DNA of 64,000 nt from Pseudomonas sp. URIL14HWK12:I12. GTDB taxonomy: Bacteria; Pseudomonadota; Gammaproteobacteria; Pseudomonadales; Pseudomonadaceae. The position numbers and the translations under genes are program-made. The notes under the pieces were generated by a model. It did not search any database, had not been told where the DNA came from, and saw nothing but the letters and a program-made list of their open reading frames with translations. This document shows positions 26,397-33,822 of this stretch, in pieces. The first letter of the stretch is position 1. Each line of letters begins with the position of its first letter. The stretch is from contig NZ_QEQL01000004.1 in the NCBI RefSeq assembly GCF_003097135.1, forward strand, positions 464,567 to 528,566, read 5' to 3'.

Positions 26397-28436
26397 ATGT
26401 TCGCCCCACCCTCCCCTTGGCGCTTAGCCCCGCTGCCTCTGGCCTTGTTGCTGGCACACCCCGCTCACGCTGCCGACGCTGCGTTGGCCCTACCGACCCA
26501 GGTGATCACCGCCAACCCCCTGGGCAGCCAGCAGATCGCCGCGCCTAGCAGCGTGCTCGAAGGCGATGAGCTGACCCTGCAGCAAAAGGGCAGCTTGGGT
26601 GAAACCTTGAGAAGCCAGCCCGGCGTGTCATCCAGCTATTTCGGACCTGGCGCCAGCCGGCCGATCATTCGCGGGTTGGACGGCGACCGCATCCGCTTGC
26701 TGCAAAACGGCATCGGCGCACTGGATGCATCCAGCCTGTCATACGATCATGCGGTGCCGCAGGACCCAGTCACTGTCGACCGCGTCGAAATCGTCCGCGG
26801 CCCGGCAGCATTGCTGTATGGCGGCAGCGCCATCGGCGGAGTGATCAACACCTTCGACAACCGCATTCCAACAGAGCCTGTAGACGGCGTACACGGTGCC
26901 GGCGAGCTGCGCTACGGCGGCGCCGACACCACCCGTAGCAGCGCCGGCAAGCTCGAAGCCGGCGATGGCACCTTCGCCCTGCATCTGGACGCCAACAGCC
27001 GCCAGTTCAATGACTTGCGCATACCGGGCTACGCCCACAGCGCCAACCAGCGCGCCAGTGAAAGCGACGACGACAATGGCGGCAAGCACCGCCTGCAAAA
27101 CAGTAACGGGCGCCAGGACGGTGGTGCAGTAGGCGGCGCTTACACCTGGGACGACGGCTACGCAGGGGTGTCGTACAGCAACTACGACAGCAACTATGGC
27201 TCCCCTGCCGAAAGCGACGTGCGGATCCGCATGCAACAGGAGCATTACGCATTCGCCTCGGAAATACGCAACCTGCAAGGCCCGTTCAGCGAGCTGAAAC
27301 TCGACGCCGGCTACACCGACTACAACCATCGCGAGATCGAGGGGGGCGAAACCGGCACCACGTTCAAGAACAAGGGCTACGAGGCTCGCCTGCAGGCCCG
27401 CCACCAGCCTATCGGCCCGCTTGAAGGCGTGGTGGGGCTGCAGCTCAACCGCAGTGAGTTCCAGGCGCTGGGCGAAGAGGCGTTCGTGCCGCAGACCGAC
27501 ACCGACGCTGCCGCGCTGTTCTTCCTCGAGCAGTTGCAGGTGACCGACCGCCTGGAACTGAGCCTGGGCGGCCGCCTTGAGCACACCAGCGTCGACCCCG
27601 ACGCTGGCGGCAACACGCGCTTCGAGGCCGCGGCCCGTTCGGCCAGCTTCACCGCAGGCAGCCTCTCCACTGGCGCCGTATACACGCTGACACCGGTCTG
27701 GAAACTTGCCGCTAACCTCAGTTACACCGAGCGAGCGCCGACGTTCTACGAGCTGTATGCCAACGGCGCGCACGTAGCCACCGGCACGTATGAGGTCGGG
27801 GATGCGGGCCTTTCGAAAGAGAAAGCGACCTCTGCCGACCTGGCACTGCGTTTTGACAACGGCGACCACAAAGGCAGTGTGGGCGTGTTCTACAGCCACT
27901 TTTCGAACTACATCGGCCTGCTCGGTACCGGCCGGCTGCTCGACGAAGACGGTGTAGAAGACCCCACAGGCATTCCCGAGTACACCTACTCTGGAGTGCG
28001 GGCCCGCTTCGCCGGTATCGAAGCCCAAGAGCGCTGGACCTTCCTGCGCAACCCCTACGGCACCTGGGCGCTGGAGGTTTCGGGCGACTACACCCGGGCC
28101 AAGAACCTGGACACCGGCGAGCCACTGCCACGTATCGCCCCCCTGCGCCTGAACACCGCCCTGGCCTGGAACCGCGGCCCTTGGCAAGCACGCCTGGAGG
28201 CCGAGCACGCCACTGCGCAACACCGAGTGCCCGACAACGAAAACCGCACCGCCAGCTACACCACGCTGGGCGCCAGCGTTGGCTACCATTTCGACATCGG
28301 CAAGAGCCAATGGCTGGCATTCGTCAACGGCGAAAACCTCACCAACCAGACTGTCCGCTACGCCAGCTCCATCTTGCGAGACATCGCCCCGGCGCCGGGG
28401 CGCAGCGTCGAAGTGGGCTTGAGCACCCGTTTTTGA
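26397..28436 (+). CDS. TonB-dependent outer-membrane receptor, ZnuD-like (zinc uptake)
   Basis: A 679-residue outer-membrane receptor. A signal peptide (cleaved near AHAADA) precedes the plug domain, which carries the ZnuD-family signature SSSYFGPGASRPIIRGLDGD and VDRVEIVRGPAALLYGG. The barrel ends in an aromatic residue (GLSTRF). A His/Asp-bearing loop (DDDNGGKHR) lies where ZnuD proteins bind zinc. ATG 26397 is chosen because AAGGA lies seven bases upstream and it gives a proper signal peptide; the frame is open 54 codons further upstream without one. A probable Zur box upstream supports zinc-starvation control. No znuABC transporter genes adjoin it. Confidence 0.88.
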   Translation: MFAPPSPWRLAPLPLALLLAHPAHAADAALALPTQVITANPLGSQQIAAPSSVLEGDELTLQQKGSLGETLRSQPGVSSSYFGPGASRPIIRGLDGDRIRLLQNGIGALDASSLSYDHAVPQDPVTVDRVEIVRGPAALLYGGSAIGGVINTFDNRIPTEPVDGVHGAGELRYGGADTTRSSAGKLEAGDGTFALHLDANSRQFNDLRIPGYAHSANQRASESDDDNGGKHRLQNSNGRQDGGAVGGAYTWDDGYAGVSYSNYDSNYGSPAESDVRIRMQQEHYAFASEIRNLQGPFSELKLDAGYTDYNHREIEGGETGTTFKNKGYEARLQARHQPIGPLEGVVGLQLNRSEFQALGEEAFVPQTDTDAAALFFLEQLQVTDRLELSLGGRLEHTSVDPDAGGNTRFEAAARSASFTAGSLSTGAVYTLTPVWKLAANLSYTERAPTFYELYANGAHVATGTYEVGDAGLSKEKATSADLALRFDNGDHKGSVGVFYSHFSNYIGLLGTGRLLDEDGVEDPTGIPEYTYSGVRARFAGIEAQERWTFLRNPYGTWALEVSGDYTRAKNLDTGEPLPRIAPLRLNTALAWNRGPWQARLEAEHATAQHRVPDNENRTASYTTLGASVGYHFDIGKSQWLAFVNGENLTNQTVRYASSILRDIAPAPGRSVEVGLSTRF

Positions 28437-28445
28437 GCCTCGCCA

Positions 28446-28466
28446 GGCCCGCCAAGGCGGCGGGCC
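28446..28466 (+). terminator. GC-rich stem-loop after the TonB receptor
   Basis: Perfect 8-bp stem GGCCCGCC / GGCGGGCC with loop AAGGC, 9 bases after the stop; no T tract follows. The remainder of the 276-base gap before gcd holds an inverted repeat at 28570-28587 and no gene. Confidence 0.45.
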
Positions 28467-28569
28467 GCGGCCTTGCAGTACCCGGCATTATTGCGGCCTC
28501 AGATAAATACCCTTTCCCATCAACGGGTTGGTTCAACGCGTTATCGGCGTTATCCTTAGTCGGTTATTA

Positions 28570-28587
28570 AGCTGAAACATTTCAGCT
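28570..28587 (+). promoter_or_regulatory. Inverted repeat upstream of gcd, possible operator
   Basis: AGCTGAAACATTTCAGCT is an 8+8 perfect inverted repeat around CA, 125 bases before the gcd ATG. The arms resemble the TGAAAC/GTTTCA half-sites of the PtxS operator that controls glucose genes in Pseudomonas, but with two fewer central bases. It could also form a small RNA hairpin. Confidence 0.45.
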
Positions 28588-28712
28588 AGAAAAGAACGGC
28601 TTCAGTAACATTCTGCGACGAACTATTCGGCTGCGTAGCAACCTCAGCAATGGGTTGCCAGACTTTCTGAATTCCAAGTTCATATCCTGATACCGACTCA
28701 ACGGAGAACTCT

Positions 28713-31118
28713 ATGAGCACTGCAAGTGCCCCAGCCCGCCGGCGCCTAATGCCGGCCGTGCTCGGCGTGCTGTTCCTGCTGATGGGCCTGATTTTGGTGG
28801 TCGGCGGCGTCACGCTGCTGAAAACCGATGGCTCTCTTTATTACCTGATCGCGGGCCTGGGCGTCATGCTCACGGGCATCCTGCTGATCGCCGGCAAGCG
28901 TTCGGCCCTGGCCGTCTATGCGCTGGTCCTGTTCGGCAGCACGCTGTGGGCGCTGTGGGAAGTGGGCCTGGCCTGGTGGCCGCTGGTGCCACGCCTGGCC
29001 CTGTGGTTTGCACTGGGCATCGTGCTGCTGCTGCCGTGGTTCCGCCTGCCACTGACGCGAGGCCTGCCTTACCGCCTGGGTACCGGCGGCCTGAGCTTTG
29101 CCGTCGTGCTGGCCGGCCTGTGCGCACTGGGCAGCCAGTTCACCGCCGACCCCAACGAGGTCACAGGCCAGCTCGACCGCCAGAGTGCCGGCACCGCCAG
29201 CGCCGCGCCCGCGCAGCCTGATGGCGACTGGCAGTCCTACGGTCGCACCGCCTTCGGTGACCGTTACTCGCCGCTGAATCAGATCAATACCAGCAACGTC
29301 AGCGAACTCAAGCCTGCCTGGACCTTCCGCACCGGCGACATCCCTGGCCCGAATGACCCCGGTGAGACCACTGCGGAAAACACCCCGCTCAAGGTCAATG
29401 GCATGCTCTATGTGTGCACGCCGCACAGCCAGGTGATTGCCCTGGACCCAGACACCGGAAAGGAAATCTGGCGCTTCGACCCGAAAATCAGCACCCAGGG
29501 TGCCGATAACTTCAAAGGTTGGGCACACATGACCTGCCGCGGCGTGGCTTACCACGACGACGCCGCTTATGCACAGGCCAGCAGCACCGAACAAGCCAGC
29601 CCAGCGCCGGCCTCGGCCTGCCCCAAGCGCATCTTCGTTCCCACCGCCGACACCCGCCTGATCGCCTTGAACGCCGACACTGGCAAAGAGTGTGAAGACT
29701 TCGGCGACAAAGGCTCGGTGAACCTGAGTGCCAACATCGGCACCTTCGCCCCGGGCGGTTACTACTCTACCTCCCCACCGGCGGTCACCCAGAACCTGGT
29801 GATCATCGGCGGCCACGTCACCGACAACGTCTCTACCGATGAGCCCTCTGGTGTAGTGCGCGCCTTCGATGTGCACGATGGCCACCTGGTGTGGAATTGG
29901 GACAGCGGCAACCCCGAGAAAACCACTCCCATCGAGCCGGGCGAGCACTACACCCGCAACTCGCCCAACATGTGGTCGATGATGGCCGTGGACGAGAAGA
30001 CCGGCATGGTCTACCTGCCCATGGGCAACCAGATGCCTGACCAATGGGGCGGCAACCGTACCCCTGAGTCGGAAAAATACAGCGCCGGTGTGACCGCGCT
30101 GGACATCGCCACCGGCCAGGTGCGCTGGACTTACCAATTCACCCATCATGACCTGTGGGACATGGATGTAGGTGGCCAACCAAGCCTGATCGACATCAAG
30201 ACCGCCGACGGCATCAAGCCGGCGCTGATGGCTTCGACCAAGCAAGGCAGCATCTACGTGCTGGACCGCACCACCGGCCAGCCGATCGTGCCGATCACCG
30301 AAACTCCGGTACCTCAAGGTGCAGTGGAGGGTGATCACACCTCGCCGACTCAGCCGATGTCTGCGCTGAACTTCATGCCCAAGACGCTTCAAGAAAAAGA
30401 CATGTGGGGCGTCACGCCCTTCGACCAGATGCTGTGCCGCATCGACTTCCGCTCCATGCGCTACGAAGGCATCTACACTCCGCCTTCGCTGCAAGGCTCG
30501 CTGGTGTATCCAGGCAACTTCGGCGTGTTCGACTGGGGCGGCATCTCGGTCGACCCGGTTCGCCAGATTGCGTTCGTGAACCCCGATTACATGGCGTTCA
30601 AGTCCAAGCTGGTGCCGCGTGAAGCCGTTGAAGGCGGCCCTGCGCGCAAGAGCGAAACCGAAGGCGTGCAGCCGAACAAGGGTGCGCCATACGGCGTGAT
30701 CCTGGAGCCGTTCCTGTCGAAGGTCGGCCTGCCCTGCCAGGCACCGGCATGGGGCTACGTGGCAGCGGTCGACCTGACCACCCACAAAACCCTGTGGAAG
30801 CACAAGAACGGCACCGTGCGTGACAGCTCGCCGGTACCGATCCCGCTGAAAATGGGCGTGCCCAGCCTGGGCGGCACCTTCGTCACCGCCGGCGGCGTGG
30901 GCTTCCTGAGCGGTACGCTCGACCAGTACCTGCGCGCCTACGACATGAGCAACGGCAAGCAACTGTGGGAAGGCCGCCTGCCGGCCGGGGCACAAACCAC
31001 GCCCATGACCTACACCGGCAAGGACGGCCGCCAGTACGTACTGGTGGTCGCCGGTGGGCATGGCTCGCTGGGCACTCGCCAGGGCGACTACGTGATGGCA
31101 TTCGCGCTGCCACAGTAA
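28713..31118 (+). CDS. gcd: Membrane-bound PQQ-dependent glucose dehydrogenase
   Basis: An 801-residue inner-membrane quinoprotein that oxidises periplasmic glucose to gluconolactone and passes electrons to ubiquinone. The first about 150 residues form five TM helices, including VLGVLFLLMGLILVVGG. The rest is the eight-bladed PQQ propeller, with typical strings such as WQSYGRTAFGDRYSPLNQIN, GWAHMTCRGVAYHD and WDMDVGGQPSLIDIKT. Length matches E. coli Gcd (796). GGAG lies seven bases before the ATG. This is the entry enzyme of the direct oxidative glucose pathway of Pseudomonas and causes acidification and phosphate solubilisation. PQQ biosynthesis genes are not in the window. Confidence 0.96.
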   Translation: MSTASAPARRRLMPAVLGVLFLLMGLILVVGGVTLLKTDGSLYYLIAGLGVMLTGILLIAGKRSALAVYALVLFGSTLWALWEVGLAWWPLVPRLALWFALGIVLLLPWFRLPLTRGLPYRLGTGGLSFAVVLAGLCALGSQFTADPNEVTGQLDRQSAGTASAAPAQPDGDWQSYGRTAFGDRYSPLNQINTSNVSELKPAWTFRTGDIPGPNDPGETTAENTPLKVNGMLYVCTPHSQVIALDPDTGKEIWRFDPKISTQGADNFKGWAHMTCRGVAYHDDAAYAQASSTEQASPAPASACPKRIFVPTADTRLIALNADTGKECEDFGDKGSVNLSANIGTFAPGGYYSTSPPAVTQNLVIIGGHVTDNVSTDEPSGVVRAFDVHDGHLVWNWDSGNPEKTTPIEPGEHYTRNSPNMWSMMAVDEKTGMVYLPMGNQMPDQWGGNRTPESEKYSAGVTALDIATGQVRWTYQFTHHDLWDMDVGGQPSLIDIKTADGIKPALMASTKQGSIYVLDRTTGQPIVPITETPVPQGAVEGDHTSPTQPMSALNFMPKTLQEKDMWGVTPFDQMLCRIDFRSMRYEGIYTPPSLQGSLVYPGNFGVFDWGGISVDPVRQIAFVNPDYMAFKSKLVPREAVEGGPARKSETEGVQPNKGAPYGVILEPFLSKVGLPCQAPAWGYVAAVDLTTHKTLWKHKNGTVRDSSPVPIPLKMGVPSLGGTFVTAGGVGFLSGTLDQYLRAYDMSNGKQLWEGRLPAGAQTTPMTYTGKDGRQYVLVVAGGHGSLGTRQGDYVMAFALPQ

Positions 31119-31136
31119 GCTGCTTGTGAGAAAAGC

Positions 31137-31162
31137 AAAAGCCACCCCTAGGGGTGGCTTTT
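31137..31162. terminator. Bidirectional Rho-independent terminator between gcd and pyrF
   Basis: AAAAGCCACCCC / GGGGTGGCTTTT is a perfect 12-pair hairpin around TA. T runs are present in both directions, so it serves both gcd (plus) and pyrF (minus). Confidence 0.92.
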
Positions 31163-31208
31163 GTGTATCTGGATCAATAGCTCGGCTGTCGAACAAGGCC
31201 CTGGCCGA

Positions 31209-31907
31209 TCAGGAAAGCGATGCCACCACCTCGCGCAGAGCTTGCGCCGGGTCTGCCGCCTGGCTGATCGGGCGACCGATCACCAGATAGTCGGAGCCTG
31301 CATCCAGAGCCTGGCGCGGGGTCAGAATGCGCCGCTGATCATCCTGTGCGCTGCCGGCCGGGCGAATACCTGGCGTTACCAGTTGCAGCGAGGGCTGCGC
31401 CGCCTTGAGCGCTGGCGCCTCGAGCGCCGAGCACACCAAACCGTCCATGCCGGCTTTTTGGGCCAATGCCGCCAGGCGCAGCACCTGCTCCTGAGGGTCG
31501 ACATCCAGGCCGATACCGGCCAGGTCCTCGCGCTCCATGCTGGTCAGCACAGTCACACCGATCAGCAACGGGTTAGGCCCGCTCCGTTGCTCCAACACCT
31601 CGCGGCAAGCAGCCATCATGCGCAGGCCACCGGAGCAGTGCACGTTGACCATCCACACGCCCATCTCGGCAGCGGCTCGCACGGCCATGGCCGTGGTATT
31701 GGGAATGTCGTGGAATTTCAGGTCGAGGAACACCTCGAACCCGCGCGCATTGAGGGTTTCGACAATGCCTGCAGCGCTGCTGGTGAACAGCTCCTTGCCT
31801 ACCTTCACTCGGCACAGCGCCGGGTCGAGGCGATCAGCCAGCGCCAGGGCGGCTTCACGGGTGGAAAAGTCCAGGGCGACGATCACGGGCGTCGGGCAGG
31901 TGGGCAT
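31209..31907 (-). CDS. pyrF: Orotidine 5'-phosphate decarboxylase
   Basis: A 232-residue TIM-barrel enzyme making UMP from OMP, the last step of pyrimidine synthesis. The catalytic DxKxxD segment is intact ([16 protein letters not shown]), the substrate Lys is in [10 protein letters not shown], and the phosphate-binding C-terminal motif reads [12 protein letters not shown]. Length and motifs are standard. It converges with gcd on a shared terminator. Confidence 0.97.
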   Translation of the reverse strand: MPTCPTPVIVALDFSTREAALALADRLDPALCRVKVGKELFTSSAAGIVETLNARGFEVFLDLKFHDIPNTTAMAVRAAAEMGVWMVNVHCSGGLRMMAACREVLEQRSGPNPLLIGVTVLTSMEREDLAGIGLDVDPQEQVLRLAALAQKAGMDGLVCSALEAPALKAAQPSLQLVTPGIRPAGSAQDDQRRILTPRQALDAGSDYLVIGRPISQAADPAQALREVVASLS

Positions 31908-32035
31908 GGCAACAACTCTCTTGAAAGGGCGGGCTCTGAAACGGCGGGCATTGTAGCGGAATTGGTGCCACCCTGTGTGAGGGAACCGGCCTTGCCGCGC
32001 CGTGTTCCAACAATCATCACTCTGGAGAATTCCCC

Positions 32036-32203
32036 ATGCCCTGGTATGCCTGGTTAATCCTGATCCTCGCCCTGGGTTCGATCGTAGGCGGCCTATTGCT
32101 GCTGCGCGAAAGCGCCAGCAAGCTGCCGTTGACCGAAGAGCAGCTCAAGCGTGTCCATGAGCGCAACGCCGAAATGGACGCAAAAGAAGCGCGAGACCGC
32201 TGA
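32036..32203 (+). CDS. DUF2897 family small membrane protein
   Basis: A 55-residue protein, [20 protein letters not shown]..., with one N-terminal TM helix followed by a charged tail ([20 protein letters not shown]). It matches the DUF2897 family found in Pseudomonas next to pyrF. GGAG lies about nine bases before the ATG. It diverges from pyrF. Role unknown. Confidence 0.85.
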   Translation: MPWYAWLILILALGSIVGGLLLLRESASKLPLTEEQLKRVHERNAEMDAKEARDR

Positions 32204-32542
32204 TACTTATCCCGAAAAAACCTGTTCCAGCATGTGGATAAGCTGGGGGGATTCTCATGCAGGCCGCGGCGCACGGGGCCTGCAAGGATCTGGTTGTTAT
32301 TTGACCAAATAGTAGCCGAAATCACCGTACGCACAGGCCGGCCAGTGTAGCCGCCTGATTTTGCAGAACTTTATCCCGTCTTTCGCTGCATGAGCCTGTG
32401 CATAACCTGGGGGTTTGCCTCTACAGCCCACGCCCCCTGCGGCCTGTAGCCAACTGTTCAAATAATGACCTACCCATTTAGGCTTACACACAGTTCACCT
32501 GCACCTGCCTGTGGAAAACCTTGGGAAGACCTTCTGTAGCCC
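32204..32542. other. Intergenic region with DnaA-box-like sites
   Basis: A 339-base gap without a credible gene. It holds a perfect DnaA-type 9-mer TGTGGATAA (32233-32241), and one-mismatch relatives TGTGCATAA (32397-32405) and TGTGGAAAA (32510-32518). A hairpin GCAGGCC / GGCCTGC (32259-32283) is also present. It lies downstream of both neighbouring genes, so promoters are not expected. Confidence 0.5.
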
Positions 32543-33601
32543 TCAGGAATCAAGGCCTGCAGAGTTTTGCTCGTTTTTTAACCACCAGCGTTCACCGCCT
32601 TGGGCTGCCAGGATGTCCACGCGCTCGCCCATGCATGGCGTGGCGAGCGGTACCTGTGCAGCGGCAGCCAGGGCGTGAATCCTTTCGAAGGGCTCCTGCC
32701 AAGGGTGATTGGACAGGTCAAAGGTGCCATTGTGAATCGGCAACAGGCAGCGCCCACGCACATCCAGGTGTGCCTGCAGGCTTTGCTCAGGGTGCATGTG
32801 CACCGCAGGCCACGCATGGTTGTAAGCGCCGGTTTCCATCAGCGTCAGATCAAACGGCCCGTAGCGCTCGCCGATGCGCCTGAACCCGTCGAAGTAGCCT
32901 GAGTCACCACTGAAGAACAGGCGCCATTGCTGGGTAATCATCACCCAGGATGCCCATAACGTGGCGTTGCTGTCGGACAAACCCCGGCCTGAGAAATGCT
33001 GGCCGGGCGTTGCCGCGAAGCGGATACCGTCGATTTCGGTTTCCTGCCACCAATCCAGCTGGCGCACTTTGGCGGCTGGCACGCCCCAGCGCACGAGGGT
33101 ATCGCCCACACCGAGGGGCGCCAGGAACCACTGTGCCCGCTGGGCGAGGTAGCCAATGGTGGCGTCATCAAGGTGGTCGTAGTGGTTGTGCGAGAGGATC
33201 ACCGCCTTGATCGCCGGCAATGCCTGAAGCGTGATGGGGGGCTGGTGAAACCGTTGTGGCCCGGCCCACTGCACCGGCGACGCTCGCTCACTGAACACAG
33301 GGTCGGTCAGGTAGAACTCGCCACGCACCTTGATCAGCACCGTGGAGTGCCCCAGGCGCCACAGGCTGTCGTCTGGAGCCTGCAACAACTGCTCGGCAGT
33401 CAGCGCCTGCAGCGGAACAGGTGCCGCTGGCCGAGTATGAGGGGGCTTGCGCAATAGCAGGTACTTCACGCCAATACGAAGTTTCTTCAGCACGCCGTCT
33501 TTGGGCTGCACAGCCAGGTTGCGGTAGCGCCCTTGCTGGTAAGGGGCTGGGGAGAACGGTGTGCTTGCAACAGGCTCGTCGGGCTTTGGCTTGGGCGTCA
33601 T
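32543..33601 (-). CDS. MBL-fold metal-dependent hydrolase (NAPE-PLD/UlaG-like)
   Basis: A 352-residue metallo-beta-lactamase-fold protein. The metal motif HxHxDH appears as ILSHNHYDHLDD, with further ligands in ATPGQHFSGRG and FFSGDSGYFDGF and a late His in LPIHNGTFDL. The N-terminal extension and LGHSTVLIKVRGEFYLTDPV resemble bacterial NAPE-PLD-type hydrolases and outer-membrane-associated lipid hydrolases. No signal peptide is evident. It stands alone between pyrF-linked genes and a GGDEF-EAL protein. Substrate unknown. Confidence 0.85.
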   Translation of the reverse strand: MTPKPKPDEPVASTPFSPAPYQQGRYRNLAVQPKDGVLKKLRIGVKYLLLRKPPHTRPAAPVPLQALTAEQLLQAPDDSLWRLGHSTVLIKVRGEFYLTDPVFSERASPVQWAGPQRFHQPPITLQALPAIKAVILSHNHYDHLDDATIGYLAQRAQWFLAPLGVGDTLVRWGVPAAKVRQLDWWQETEIDGIRFAATPGQHFSGRGLSDSNATLWASWVMITQQWRLFFSGDSGYFDGFRRIGERYGPFDLTLMETGAYNHAWPAVHMHPEQSLQAHLDVRGRCLLPIHNGTFDLSNHPWQEPFERIHALAAAAQVPLATPCMGERVDILAAQGGERWWLKNEQNSAGLDS

Positions 33602-33822
33602 GGGCAGCGGTGCTCGTGCGTTAGGGGAAGGGGCTGATCAGACATGGCCGCACGGGTGCAGATTTTCAAGCCCCGCAGCGCAAGCAGAATGCTCGGTGCG
33701 GGTGGGTTTGATGCTTCTGTTTTCATTTTTGCTATACATTTTGCTACAAAGAACACTCATGGCGGGTCATCGCTCCCTGGGCAGCCGACGCCCGACGTTT
33801 TCCAGCAGGGACTGGTGCACCC

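Noticed and set aside
26739..28310. 523-codon ORF antisense to the TonB receptor
   Set aside because: Low-complexity Ala/Val/Gly/Gln-rich translation opposite a well-supported receptor.
28746..31196. 816-codon ORF antisense to gcd
   Set aside because: It lies wholly opposite a clear gcd gene, has no domain or ribosome site, and is a by-product of GC-rich codon bias.
32259..32283. Hairpin GCAGGCC / GGCCTGC as terminator of the DUF2897 gene
   Set aside because: It lies 56 bases after the stop, has an 11-base loop and no T tract; too weak to call.
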